The notes under the pieces: generated by a model
What the model saw: only the letters and a program-made list of their open reading frames with translations
Database searches by the model: none
Told to the model about the DNA's origin: nothing
Translations under genes and position numbers: made by a program
Shown here: one piece after another, positions 52,066 through 61,784 of the stretch
Layout of the letters: every line of letters starts with the position of its first letter
How positions within the stretch are numbered: the first letter of the stretch is position 1
Assembly (NCBI GenBank): GCA_966424055.1
Contig: CBJLMB010000003.1
Coordinates: 1-64,000 of the forward strand
Length of the DNA: 64,000 nt
DNA from: Deminuibacter sp966424055
Lineage (GTDB): Bacteria; Bacteroidota; Bacteroidia; Chitinophagales; Chitinophagaceae
Direction: 5' to 3'

Positions 52066-52216
52066 CTATTGAATAACCTTTATAGGATCATTAAACTGCT
52101 CCGACATAAAAAGATAATCGTATAGTGAGTAACTAGGGGCGCTAAAATCAACTTCCTTGCCGAAGGGTACACCTTTAGAAAGTTTAGTGCCAAATAGTAC
52201 TTGATGCGGTACTGAA
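52066..52216 (-). pseudogene. C-terminal remnant of an unknown gene (minus strand)
   Basis: An open segment of about 49 codons on the minus strand reads HSVPHQVLFGTKLSKGVPFG, then EVDFSAPSYSLYDYLFMSEQ, and ends FNDPIKVIQ. It has protein-like composition but no start codon. The frame closes at an in-frame stop just beyond 52216, where an opposite-strand remnant begins. It is interpreted as the 3' end of a gene truncated by rearrangement. No family was recognised. Confidence 0.4.
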
Positions 52217-52531
52217 TGGCATCATAATGATTTTGTAGAACTGCCAGTTCCCGAAACCGATGAGGCACTGCTAAAAAAGATATACGAGGAAAATGTAAAA
52301 CAGGTAAAGGATTATCCGCTAGACTTTGAGCGTTTTGCCTCTTTAATAAAGCAAAATGAACAAACTACGCTTCAGTCAAATGCAGAAGCCTGGCAAAACA
52401 ACAGGCCTGGTATTAGCGAAACCTGGCAATTGCTGGCTAAAGTAATCGTTACAGGTGATGTTTCGTGTTATCAACCATCACTGCCACCAAATACGCATTG
52501 GAAAAATTGGCCGGATTCGGGAAGCATGTGA
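52205..52531 (+). pseudogene. C-terminal remnant of an unknown gene (plus strand)
   Basis: An open segment of about 108 codons reads CGTEWHHNDFVELPVPETDE, then ALLKKIYEENVKQVKDYPLD, and ends in WKNWPDSGSM. It has protein-like composition but no ATG near its start. Its 5' limit coincides with that of the minus-strand remnant. It appears to be the tail of a gene whose front part was lost. The following 220 bases hold no further coding signal. Confidence 0.45.
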
Positions 52532-52748
52532 TAAATAAAAAAAGTAAAATTGCCACTGCTATGGGCCATATAACTCTTGCCCTGTGGTCCTAAGCACTGA
52601 ACACTACCTCTACATGCAGTAAAATTAGATCCCCGCAAAGCATCATGCATTCAATTTGAATTACAGTAAACCTATTTCTTCTCCGGCTGATAAAAGCAGG
52701 AGGAGTTTTAATATCGTAATGTATAAGGTTGATACTACTATAAATACT

Positions 52749-52771
52749 AACGGAAGGCAGCGCCTTCCGTT
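52749..52771 (-). terminator. Hairpin terminator after the second Gfo/Idh/MocA gene
   Basis: A 10-bp perfect stem (aacggaaggc / gccttccgtt) with a 3-nt loop lies 22 bases beyond the stop of the minus-strand gene. The T run on the minus strand is modest ('gttagtatttatag'). Confidence 0.6.
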
Positions 52772-52793
52772 GTATTGCTTTTGCACATCCCGT

Positions 52794-54143
52794 TTACTTT
52801 TTGGCTGGTTGTGTGGGCTGTGGTTGTATATACTTGGTTACACCGGGTATGGCTACCGGGTAATTGCCTTCGGCATCGGGTACCACGGGTGGAGTGGCAT
52901 TAAAATCAAACTGCTGGGGTAGCAGGTTAATACCCGAATTAATAGCCTCATCCCAGGTGATCAGCTGGCCCGAGTAAGTGGCCATACGGCCCAATATCGA
53001 TGTCATGGTGCTTTTGGCGGCACGCTCGGCATCCTGGTATTTGTATTCACCTTTGGCAACTGCTGCAAACAGCTCATCATGCTCGGCCTGGTAGGGGCGG
53101 TTTTCCTGGGTACGGTCAAACTGGTACAGGGTATTGCCTTTTAAATCGGTGATACGGCCTTCACCAAAAAACACCTTGCCCTTGGTACCGGCTACCAGCT
53201 CATCAACCTTGCTCATAGTGCCCTTAATATGGCGGCACTGGCTGTTGAGTATAACACCATTGGCATAATGAAACTCTACATAATGGTGGTCAAATATTTG
53301 GCCATAGTCCTTACCCTTGCGCACCTCGCGGCCACCCATGCCCTGTGCCTTTACCGGGTAGCTGTTATTGGCCCAGTTTACCACGTCCAGGTTATGAATA
53401 TGTTGTTCAGTAATATGATCGCCACAAAGCCAAACAAAATAATACCAGTTGCGCATCTGGTATTCCATCTCTGTCCAGCCCGGCTGGCGGGGGTGTACCC
53501 ATACACCATCATTGTTCCACCAGGCCTGTGCCGAAATAATATCGCCTATGGCGCCATCCTGCACACGTTTCATCAGTTCGCGGTACGAGGTTTGGTAACG
53601 GCGTTGCAGGCCTACCACCACGTTCAGCTTTTTAGCTTTGGCTTTCTCTGCTGCGGCCAGCACACGCTGTATACCCGCAGGATCAGTAGCTACGGGTTTC
53701 TCCATGAATATCTGTTTGCCCTGGTTCACTGCTTCTTCAAAATGAATGGGCCGGAAGCCGGGCGGGGTAGCCAGTATCACCACATCGGCCAGTTGGATGG
53801 CTTGTTTATAAGCATTAAAGCCAACAAACTTATGCTCCTCCTTAACCTGCAGCCGGTCTTTCTTATCTTCCAGTGCTTCCAGTATGCTGTTATAGCTGCC
53901 GTCGAGGCGGTCTTTAAAAGCATCGGCCATGGCTACCAGGCGTACATTTTGTTTGGTGCTCAAAGCCTGTACAGCAGCGCCGGTGCCGCGGCCACCGCAA
54001 CCGATGAGTGCTACTTTAATAACATCAGAAGCGCCCGAAAAATAATTGGCGCCCGATAACAATGGTGCGGCCATCAGTCCGCCGGTAAACAGTGAAGCGT
54101 TTTTTACAAAGTCCCTTCTGCTTTGGTCGTAATGGTTGCTCAT
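52794..54143 (-). CDS. Exported Gfo/Idh/MocA-family oxidoreductase, second copy
   Basis: This 449-residue protein has a Tat signal (SRRDFVKNASLFTGG, residues 8-22). The Rossmann motif VALIGCGGRGTGAAVQA is followed by the EKP motif (FMEKPVATDPAGIQRVL), which supplies the conserved lysine. The C-terminal substrate domain contains WYYFVWLCGDHITEQHIHNL with the conserved aspartate and histidine. It is related to, but shorter than, the protein at 10757. Exported members of this family act on glycosides. The SUMF1-type gene lies upstream on the same strand across a repeat-filled gap. Confidence 0.9.
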   Translation of the reverse strand: MSNHYDQSRRDFVKNASLFTGGLMAAPLLSGANYFSGASDVIKVALIGCGGRGTGAAVQALSTKQNVRLVAMADAFKDRLDGSYNSILEALEDKKDRLQVKEEHKFVGFNAYKQAIQLADVVILATPPGFRPIHFEEAVNQGKQIFMEKPVATDPAGIQRVLAAAEKAKAKKLNVVVGLQRRYQTSYRELMKRVQDGAIGDIISAQAWWNNDGVWVHPRQPGWTEMEYQMRNWYYFVWLCGDHITEQHIHNLDVVNWANNSYPVKAQGMGGREVRKGKDYGQIFDHHYVEFHYANGVILNSQCRHIKGTMSKVDELVAGTKGKVFFGEGRITDLKGNTLYQFDRTQENRPYQAEHDELFAAVAKGEYKYQDAERAAKSTMTSILGRMATYSGQLITWDEAINSGINLLPQQFDFNATPPVVPDAEGNYPVAIPGVTKYIQPQPTQPAKK

Positions 54144-54209
54144 ATGGTGTGCTGTTTTTATTTGTCAATATATTTTTTGTTTCAATTGGCTTTTTTCTTC
54201 CCTGTTTTC

Positions 54210-54490
54210 AGTCGACAGTTTCAGTCGGCAGTCCTCAGTTGGCAGTGGGCAGTCGCTACTTTCGTTTACTTATTGCCTACTCACGATTGACGATTGACGT
54301 TTCCCACCCACTCGCCATTCACCATTCACCACTCGCGTTTTCCCCCAGCAGCAGCAGTCGCTACTTTCGTTTACCTATTGCCTACTCACGATTGACGATT
54401 CACGATCTCCTGCTCACTCGCGATTCGCCATTCACCACTCGCGCTTCCTGTCCTCAACCGGCAGTATGCAATCACACTCACGAATGACGA
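54210..54490. repeat. Word-like repeat region with a 105-bp direct duplication
   Basis: Two copies of an approximately 88-base unit (54250-54337 and 54355-54443) begin 'cagtcgctactttcgttta' and end 'caccactcgcg'. The left flank is made of 'cagtcggcagtcctcagttg' words that resemble, in inverse orientation, the 'gactgccgactgccgactg' words near 10590. Short units such as 'cacgattgacgattgacg' and 'cgccattcaccattcacca' are internally repeated. No gene is present between 54144 and 54503. Confidence 0.75.
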
Positions 54491-54503
54491 TTCACGTTTC
54501 CAT

Positions 54504-55463
54504 TCATCTCAACATAAGCAGCTGTGTAAAAAAAGCATCTGCCTCAGCTGCAGTTGGTTGTTTGGCGGGGCGTACTATGCGGAAGCCGATAAACGGGGCA
54601 TCGGCATTCCACCATTTACTTTTAGGTATCTGTGGGTCGCGGTCATTCCATTTCAAATCCGATTTCAGGCGGGCTGCACTGCGCAGTGCGGTGGCCTCAT
54701 CCCTGAAGCTGCCACCCCTTAAAGTGATAGGGTGTTTAGTGGTGGGCTGCAACCAGGGACTATGCGGCTGCTGCTGAACCTGCGTAAAATAATTGGCCTG
54801 GTATTGATCAAGCGTCCATTCTGCTACATTACCCAGCATATCGTATAAACCCCAGGCATTGGGTTTTAATTGTTTTACCTGGTGGTATTTATTATCGCTG
54901 TTGGTGGCAAACCAGGCATAACTGCCCAGCTGTTGTGCATCGGCTGCAAAAGGATAAGTGGTGCTGCTGCCGGCACGGCAGGCATACTCCCATTCAGCCT
55001 CTGTAGGCAGCCGGTAAAACACGCCGGTTTTTTTGTACAGCCATTTGCAGTACATCAGTGCTGCATACTGGCTCATGCTGTTGGCGGGGTAGCCTCCATC
55101 TTTACCCATGCCCAATGTAAAATCGATATACGGCGGACTGGGGCGGGTAACACCATCGGGGTGGGGCTCACTGTCGCGGGTTTCATCCTGGAAAAGTATG
55201 TACTCATCATAGGTGGTTTCATGCTCTTCCATCCAGAAAGCATCTACCTGAACAGTGGTGGCTGGGCCTTCATTCGCCTGGTGCCCTTTTTCATTATCGG
55301 GGCTACCCATGCGGAAGCTGCCTGCCGGTACCGCAATCATTTTAAAGCTGACAGAAGAGCCGGGTATTTTTTGTTCATAGCTTTCAGGGCTGGTGTTTTG
55401 GGCGCGGGTGGCAGCCATGCATAACAGTAAGCTGCAACAGGCGACAAATGGTTTAATACACAT
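54504..55463 (-). CDS. SUMF1/FGE-domain exported protein, without FGE active-site cysteines
   Basis: This 319-residue protein has a signal peptide (residues 1-21, LCMAATRA-Q). The formylglycine-generating-enzyme-like domain is clear: MIAVPAGSFRMGSPDNEKGH, LPTEAEWEYACRAGSSTTYP, GLYDMLGNVAEWTLDQY and TLRGGSFRDEATALRSAARL. The cysteine pair required for formylglycine formation near the C-terminus is absent (FRDEATALRSAAR in its place). It is therefore unlikely to mature the sulfatases of this window. It may be a structural or ligand-binding relative, like GldK-type proteins. Confidence 0.88.
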   Translation of the reverse strand: MCIKPFVACCSLLLCMAATRAQNTSPESYEQKIPGSSVSFKMIAVPAGSFRMGSPDNEKGHQANEGPATTVQVDAFWMEEHETTYDEYILFQDETRDSEPHPDGVTRPSPPYIDFTLGMGKDGGYPANSMSQYAALMYCKWLYKKTGVFYRLPTEAEWEYACRAGSSTTYPFAADAQQLGSYAWFATNSDNKYHQVKQLKPNAWGLYDMLGNVAEWTLDQYQANYFTQVQQQPHSPWLQPTTKHPITLRGGSFRDEATALRSAARLKSDLKWNDRDPQIPKSKWWNADAPFIGFRIVRPAKQPTAAEADAFFTQLLMLR

Positions 55464-56267
55464 GCAATAGTAGTTTGGGTGCTTATTGATTTTGGGTGAG
55501 TGAACAGATATAATAATAATGGGTATTATATAAACCGGCCCTGTAACCAGGCTTTTTTATGCAAACGATAACATAACCCGGCCGGCGGGTGAACGATGTA
55601 TAGGGTATTGCAGAAAAGATCATCTCATTTGGGTTTTAGCCAGCAATCATGGTTTAACATTAGCGGGGTTTGCGAATGGTTGGCGGCTGTATTAACAAAG
55701 TGCAGTGATATATCGCCACACCAGGTCTGGCACTACTTGTCAGGTAAACACCTTTACAAGTGTGCAAACAGCCACTCAACCCTAGTGCATAGCTTGAAGC
55801 TCATAGCCCTGTAAAAAAATTGGCAGCGGGTTTTTCGACAGACACCCTAAGATATTTATTATTTCAACTTAAAACTACAGTACCGGTTTTAAGTGCATTT
55901 TTTTATTAGGCACTGCATAACCCCTTAGCAGGCAGGCAATTCTTTTTTTGAATGTAATTTTAACGTTTATTTGTTTTTAAATATTTTTTATATAATATTG
56001 TCCTGTTGATTGCTTGACGCTTTTTATTGCTTTTTTGATTGCTTAACTAAAATTAGCTTGTATGAAACCGAACATGAGAAAACTTTCTCACACTGAATGA
56101 ATGCATGTGAGGCTTCATCTGCCAGATGAAACAACAGATGAAAACCTTTCTTCCGGACCTTTGAAAAGGTGCCAGTTTTTCTCCCTACATACCTATCATA
56201 CTAAGGGTTAATTAAATGTAACTGCTTTTAAAAACAGTGGAAGCGGAGCTATGTATTGTATCCTATA
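55464..56267. other. Gene-free interval and presumed leader of the second susC gene
   Basis: About 800 bases with no convincing gene; a 72-codon frame at 55596 lacks protein-like features. The right half (55850-56060) is very AT-rich and should contain the susC promoter. A perfect palindrome, ttcatctg-c-cagatgaa, lies at 56114-56130, with a third 'cagatgaa' nearby. A hairpin, acctttgaaaaggt (56157-56170), is followed 5 bases later by T5. These could form a regulatory leader. Confidence 0.5.
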
Positions 56268-59200
56268 ATGCAAACGTTTGCGCCGATCAAATCTAAACTG
56301 ACTATGCACATGATCCCACTCAACCGGTTGAGGTACCTTCTGGTGCCGATACTGCTTGCCTGCACGTACCTGGGCACTGCCCAGATGAATGCCTTTCCTG
56401 TTACAGGGAAAATTACCGACACAAAAGATTCTGCGCTTGCCAACGTAAGTGTAACAGTAAAAGGAACGGGCAAGGGCACCACCACCGATGCCAACGGTAA
56501 TTTTAAACTATTGGTGCCCAATGAAAACGCTGTACTGCAATTCACCTTTATCGGCTACGAAAACCAGGAGCTGGCCGTAGGTAAAACAAGGGAATTCGCC
56601 GTGCGCATGAACAGCTCATCGGGCCAGCTCGACCAGGTAGTGGTAGTGGGCTATGGCACACAGAAAAAAGTAACCGTTACCGGCGCCGTGGCTTCGGTAA
56701 AAGGTGCCGAGCTGGAAAAATCGCCCACGGTCAACCTCACCAATTCACTGGCAGGGCGGTTGCCGGGTATCACCGCTGTACAATCCAGTGGCGAGCCGGG
56801 TTACGATGGCTCGGCCATACGCGTACGTGGTACCAATACCCTGGGCAATACCAGTGCTTTAATTGTAGTGGATGGTGTACCCGACCGCGCAGGTGGTATG
56901 GAGCGGTTGAACCCAGCTGATATAGAAAGCATCTCTGTATTGAAAGATGCCTCTGCCGCCATCTATGGTGCCAGGGCCGCCAATGGTGTAATATTAATTA
57001 CTACCAAACACGGCAAAAGCGGTAAAACACAATTGTCTTACGATGGTAATATAAGCTGGGCGCAACCCACCCGCATACCCAAAATGGCCGATGCCCCCGA
57101 GTATGCACAAATGCGCAACGACCTGGTATTGTATGATAAAGTGCCTGTTGCCCAGTGGGGTGCTGCTTATACCGCATTTAAACAAACTGGCAGTTATACC
57201 CGCACCAACGACCAGGTGGTGGTAAATGCCGATTTTCAGCCGGCAGATATACAGAAATACAAAGACGGCTCCGACCCCTGGGGCCATCCCAATACCGACT
57301 GGTATAAAACAACATTAAAAAACTGGTCGCCCCAAACCCGCCACACCCTGCAGATCAATGGTGGTACCGAAAATGTACGTTACCTCGCTTCACTGGGTTA
57401 TACCAACCAGGATGCCTTTTATAAAAACTCGGCAACAGGGTATAAGCAATACGATATGCGTATTAACCTTGATGCCAAAGTGAACAAATACATCAATACC
57501 AGTATAGGCATTACCGCGCGCGAAGAGTACCGCTATTTTCCTACAGAAACGGCCGGTACTATTTTCAGGATGCTGATGCGTGGCCGCCCTACCGATCCTG
57601 AAGTATGGCCCAATGGCTTGCCCGGTCCTGATATTGAAAACGGGCAAAATCCTATCGTGATCACCACCAATCAAACCGGGTATAACCGCGATAAAAGAGA
57701 TTATTTTCAAACCAATGGTAAAGTAGAGATATCTATTCCCGGTGTGGAAGGATTGAAGATCACCGGTACTGCTTCTGTTGATAAAGAAATTAAGCGCACC
57801 AAAGACTGGCAAACGCCTTGGTACCTGTATTTCTGGGATCATCAAACCTACCAGGCCGATGGTAAAACACCGCTGCTCACCAAATCAGTGCGTTCTACCT
57901 ATTCTGATCCGCGGCTTACACAGGCAGATGATAATTTCCTGAATGTACTGCTCTCCGGTTTTGTCAACTACGATAAAAAGGTCGGCGACCATACCATCAA
58001 CCTGATGGCTGCGGTAACAAGGGAAACCAATGAAGAAGACAATTTCAATGCCTTCCGCAGGTATTATATTTCCGGCGCGGTAGACCAGCTGTTCGCCGGT
58101 GGCGACCCTGAAAAAAGCAATGGCGGCAGCGCTTACCAGCGTGCACGTTTAAGTTATTTTGGCCGTGCGGCATACAACTATAAAGAAAAATACCTCGCTG
58201 AATTCCTTTGGCGTTATGATGGTTCGTACCTGTTCCCGGCTAACCGCCGTTTCGGTTTCTTCCCGGGTATACTGGCCGGCTGGCGTATTTCGGAAGAGCC
58301 TTTCTTTAAAAAGAACATCAGGCTGATCAATAACCTGAAGATCCGCGGTTCATGGGGGCAAATGGGTAACGACCAGGTTTATTATAAAGGTACTTTGCAG
58401 GAGTACCAGTTTCTCGACACCTATGGTTATGGCAGTTATGTGATCAATGGCTCCGCTGTACAAACACTGTACCCGCTGCGCGTGCCCAATCCCGATTTTA
58501 CCTGGGAAGTAGCCAACAACGCTGATATCGGCATCGAAGGCTCATTGCTCGACAGCCGCCTCAACTTCGAGTTCGATTATTTTGTAAACAAGCGTAACAA
58601 AATACTGATACAAAAACAGGGCTCTACCCCTGCCAGTGCAGGTATTGCCAACATGCTGCCGCCTGTTAACCAGGGCCGCCTGCAAAACAAGGGATGGGAG
58701 TTTAAACTGGGCTATAATGGCGATATCGGCCGCGACTTCCGCTACAGCGTAAGCGTGAACGGCGGGTATGCCAAAAACAAAATACTGTTTTGGGATGAAG
58801 CGCCCGGCGCCCCGGCCTGGCAACGCACAACCGGCAAGGCTTTCGACAGCTATGGCTCACCACCGCTGGCATATGAATACGATGGTGTATTTAAAGATGC
58901 CAATGATATCACCGCCAATAAGCTCGACTATAGTGCCATTACCGGTAACCTGCGTCCCGGCGATATGAAATTTAAAGACATCGATGGCAATGGTAAAATA
59001 GATGCCAATGACAAAGTAAGGCTCGATAAAACACGCGACCCAACGTTCACCGGGGGCTTAAACATCAGCCTGCAGTATAAAAACTTCGACTGCTCTATCC
59101 TGTTCCAGGGTGCTACCGGCGGTATGCTGTACTTCGGCACCGAATCGGGCGATATTGGTAACTACCTGCAATATACTTACAACCACCAGTGGACAGTAGC

Positions 59201-59516
59201 CAACCCCAGCAGCGTAGACCCGCGTATTGCCAACCGCAACAACACATATTACACCGATCTCAACAATGCCGGGTGGAATACTTATTACCTGCGCAACAGT
59301 GATTACCTGCGGTTGAAAAATATCGAAGTAGGCTATACACTGCCGGCCTCCCTCGGTAAAAAAGCCGGTATCAGCAACCTGCGTATTTATGTAAATGCAC
59401 TGAACCTGGTTACCTGGGATAAAATGAAAATTTACGATCCCGAATCAACCAGCAGCAACGGACAATACTATCCGCAGTCAAGAATTTTAAATACCGGTGT
59501 ACGGATAACTTTTTAA
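56268..59516 (+). CDS. SusC/RagA-family TonB-dependent transporter, second copy
   Basis: This outer-membrane transporter of about 1082 residues has a signal peptide (NRLRYLLVPILLACTYLGTA-Q). The carboxypeptidase-like domain (FPVTGKITDTKDSALANVSV), the RagA signature (QVVVVGYGTQKKVTVTGAV), a plug (ALIVVDGVPDRAGGMERLNP; SVLKDASAAIYGARAANGVI) and a barrel ending in NTGVRITF follow. ATGs at 56304 and 56310 are also possible starts. There is no STN domain. A SusD partner and an FG-GAP/ASPIC lipoprotein lie downstream in the same direction. The substrate is not evident. Confidence 0.95.
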   Translation: MQTFAPIKSKLTMHMIPLNRLRYLLVPILLACTYLGTAQMNAFPVTGKITDTKDSALANVSVTVKGTGKGTTTDANGNFKLLVPNENAVLQFTFIGYENQELAVGKTREFAVRMNSSSGQLDQVVVVGYGTQKKVTVTGAVASVKGAELEKSPTVNLTNSLAGRLPGITAVQSSGEPGYDGSAIRVRGTNTLGNTSALIVVDGVPDRAGGMERLNPADIESISVLKDASAAIYGARAANGVILITTKHGKSGKTQLSYDGNISWAQPTRIPKMADAPEYAQMRNDLVLYDKVPVAQWGAAYTAFKQTGSYTRTNDQVVVNADFQPADIQKYKDGSDPWGHPNTDWYKTTLKNWSPQTRHTLQINGGTENVRYLASLGYTNQDAFYKNSATGYKQYDMRINLDAKVNKYINTSIGITAREEYRYFPTETAGTIFRMLMRGRPTDPEVWPNGLPGPDIENGQNPIVITTNQTGYNRDKRDYFQTNGKVEISIPGVEGLKITGTASVDKEIKRTKDWQTPWYLYFWDHQTYQADGKTPLLTKSVRSTYSDPRLTQADDNFLNVLLSGFVNYDKKVGDHTINLMAAVTRETNEEDNFNAFRRYYISGAVDQLFAGGDPEKSNGGSAYQRARLSYFGRAAYNYKEKYLAEFLWRYDGSYLFPANRRFGFFPGILAGWRISEEPFFKKNIRLINNLKIRGSWGQMGNDQVYYKGTLQEYQFLDTYGYGSYVINGSAVQTLYPLRVPNPDFTWEVANNADIGIEGSLLDSRLNFEFDYFVNKRNKILIQKQGSTPASAGIANMLPPVNQGRLQNKGWEFKLGYNGDIGRDFRYSVSVNGGYAKNKILFWDEAPGAPAWQRTTGKAFDSYGSPPLAYEYDGVFKDANDITANKLDYSAITGNLRPGDMKFKDIDGNGKIDANDKVRLDKTRDPTFTGGLNISLQYKNFDCSILFQGATGGMLYFGTESGDIGNYLQYTYNHQWTVANPSSVDPRIANRNNTYYTDLNNAGWNTYYLRNSDYLRLKNIEVGYTLPASLGKKAGISNLRIYVNALNLVTWDKMKIYDPESTSSNGQYYPQSRILNTGVRITF

Positions 59517-59610
59517 ATGAAGGCCATGTGAACAAACCCGCATCAGCAGCCTGGCTGCACGATTACACGATTTATGCAGGGTTACACAAGCCATCAAAAA
59601 ATTTGAACAG

Positions 59611-61533
59611 ATGAAAAGAGGCAAGCGTTTTTTACCAGCTCATTTTTTCAGGATGCAATACCTGAAACAATATACTGCACTCACTGTATCGGCAGCGGTG
59701 TTGTTCACCGCCTGCAGTAAAGATTTCCTGAACACCAATCCTTACCAGGTACAGTCTACTGACACCTGGAAAGACGGTGCACTTTCAGAAGCCTTTATTA
59801 CCGACATTTACAATGGCCTGGGCAATGGCGGTTTGGATGAGCAGGAATTATCGTCTTTATCAGATGAAGCCATGTTCACCCATGCCGGCCGCGGTATCAA
59901 TGTGGTAAATGAAGGCACACTCAGCCCATCCAATACAGGCTGGGTAAGCGCCACTTATATGTGGGGCATCGATGGCAACAATAAAGACATGTATGCCAAA
60001 ATAAGCACCGCCAATGTGGCCTTGCAAAACCTGGCCACTGCTACATTCACCGATACGGTGCTTAACCACCGCCTGCAGGGTGAAGCGCATTTTCTGCGTG
60101 CGTATTATTATCACCAGCTGGTGCGTTACTATGGTGCAGTACCCCTGGTGTCAAAGCCCTATGGCCTTAACCAGGATTATTCCATTACCAGGAACACGTT
60201 TGAAGATTGTGTCAATTTTATAGTGAAAGAATGCGATTCGGCTTATTCACTGCTCAACGGCAAAACACTGGCCAAAGGAAGGGCCACTGCTATTGCTGCG
60301 CTGGCGCTTAAATCGCGCATACTGCTGTATGCTGCCAGCGACCTGCACGATGTGCCCACCATGAAAGCCAATTCTACTTTGCTGGCCAGCTATGCCAATC
60401 CCGAGTTGCTGGGTTATGTAAGTGGCGATCGTACTGCCCGCTGGAAAGCCGCACAGGCCGCTGCCAAAGCCGTGATGGATGCAGCGCCCGCCGCAGGTTA
60501 TAAACTCGACCTGGGTGCACCGGCTTCTGCCGACGATGGAAGAAAGAACTACCTGTCTATCGCCATGGGCGGTGGCAGTAAGGCGAAAGAAGCCGATCCT
60601 GCTGCGGCCAGCGAGCTGTTATTCGAACGCGATTTTACAGCCAACATTGATGATGGAGGCAAATATGTTGGCCTGCACAATGGCCCCAATGGTTACCATA
60701 ACTGGGCGGGTAATACCCCCATACAGGAACTGGTTGACGATTATGAAATGATGGATGGCACCCGCTTCGACTGGAACAATCCGCAGGAAGCCGCAGCGCC
60801 TTATAAAAACAGGGACCCCCGTTTTTATGCCACTATTTTGTACGATGGTGCGCCCTGGAAACCCAGGAACCTGATCTCAGGCAATGTTGACCCGGCCAAC
60901 CAGATCCAAACCGGTACTTACCAAACAGCTTCCGGTTATATAGCCGGCCTGGATACACGCCAGAGCTCTATTGAAAACTGGAACGGCAGCTGGACGGGTT
61001 ATTATATGCGCAAGTTCATCGATCCCGATCCGGCTATTGTAGATAATACCACCCGACAGCTGATACCCTGGCCTTTCTTCCGCTATACCGAAGCAGTGCT
61101 CAACTATATAGAAGCCTGTATAGAACTGGGGCAGGAAGCTGAGGCCCGCAACTGGCTTAATAAAATACGTTTCCGCGCTGGTATGCCCGCAGTAACAGAT
61201 GGCGGCGATGCATTGCGCCAGCGTTACCGCAACGAACGGCGTGTTGAGCTGGCATACGAAGAGCACCGCTACCATGATGCCCGCCGCTGGATGATCGCTA
61301 AAAATACCCTGGGCCGCTCAACGGTGTTCATCAGCATCAAAGGCGATCTGAAGCCCGGCGCTACAGCACCTACGCCTTACCGGCATGATGAAACCCTGTA
61401 CAATTATATCTATAAACCGCAACCGGATAATTCACAGGAAAACAGGCAATGGCTCGACAAAATGTATTTCCGCCCCATACCCAGGGATGAGATGAACAAA
61501 AACACCAAACTGGTGCAAAACCCCGGCTACTAA
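59611..61533 (+). CDS. SusD/RagB-family nutrient-binding lipoprotein, second copy
   Basis: This 640-residue lipoprotein (lipobox VLFTAC, Cys35) is the surface partner of the preceding SusC protein. Landmarks are GEAHFLRAYYYHQLVRYYGA, FFRYTEAVLNYIEACIELGQ, RNERRVELAYEEHRYHDARR and the ending LVQNPGY. It is longer than typical SusD proteins, with inserts around residues 280-380. An internal ATG at 59653 would give a more usual signal length. A strong terminator follows. Confidence 0.94.
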   Translation: MKRGKRFLPAHFFRMQYLKQYTALTVSAAVLFTACSKDFLNTNPYQVQSTDTWKDGALSEAFITDIYNGLGNGGLDEQELSSLSDEAMFTHAGRGINVVNEGTLSPSNTGWVSATYMWGIDGNNKDMYAKISTANVALQNLATATFTDTVLNHRLQGEAHFLRAYYYHQLVRYYGAVPLVSKPYGLNQDYSITRNTFEDCVNFIVKECDSAYSLLNGKTLAKGRATAIAALALKSRILLYAASDLHDVPTMKANSTLLASYANPELLGYVSGDRTARWKAAQAAAKAVMDAAPAAGYKLDLGAPASADDGRKNYLSIAMGGGSKAKEADPAAASELLFERDFTANIDDGGKYVGLHNGPNGYHNWAGNTPIQELVDDYEMMDGTRFDWNNPQEAAAPYKNRDPRFYATILYDGAPWKPRNLISGNVDPANQIQTGTYQTASGYIAGLDTRQSSIENWNGSWTGYYMRKFIDPDPAIVDNTTRQLIPWPFFRYTEAVLNYIEACIELGQEAEARNWLNKIRFRAGMPAVTDGGDALRQRYRNERRVELAYEEHRYHDARRWMIAKNTLGRSTVFISIKGDLKPGATAPTPYRHDETLYNYIYKPQPDNSQENRQWLDKMYFRPIPRDEMNKNTKLVQNPGY

Positions 61534-61560
61534 AGGGGTATACATGCACATATTTATAAC

Positions 61561-61600
61561 AACAGGTAGCAGAAAACAAAACCTGCTACCTGTTTTGTTT
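61561..61600 (+). terminator. Intrinsic terminator after the second susD gene
   Basis: A 12-bp perfect stem (aacaggtagcag / ctgctacctgtt) with a 10-nt loop is followed by 'ttgttt'. It separates the SusC/SusD pair from the FG-GAP gene. Confidence 0.8.
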
Positions 61601-61655
61601 AGAACAAGTATTTGAAAAAATACTTACATTCAGTAAAACAAAACACTACCCCATT

Positions 61656-61743
61656 AACAATCCAACAATCTAACAATCCAACAATCCAACAATCCAGCAA
61701 TCCAACAATCCAACAATCCAACAATCCAACAATCCAACAATTC
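61656..61743. repeat. 8-bp minisatellite (aacaatcc)n
   Basis: Eleven consecutive 8-base units, mostly exact 'aacaatcc' with three single-base variants, lie 42 bases upstream of the next gene's TTG start. The flanks are also C-rich. A similar but less regular C-rich stretch lies at 46610-46700. Copy-number change by slippage could alter promoter or leader spacing. Confidence 0.85.
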
Positions 61744-61784
61744 CCCCCAACCATCAAACCATTCCATCACCCCAACCAGATCCA

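Noticed and set aside
54504..55463. Sulfatase-maturing formylglycine-generating enzyme
   Set aside because: The required C-terminal cysteines are absent, so only the fold assignment is kept.
55596..55814. 72-codon plus-strand ORF
   Set aside because: No protein-like pattern, no promoter, and it runs into repeat words near 55790.
61656..61743. CRISPR array or coding repeat
   Set aside because: An 8-bp unit without spacers is a minisatellite, and no frame crosses it in a meaningful way.
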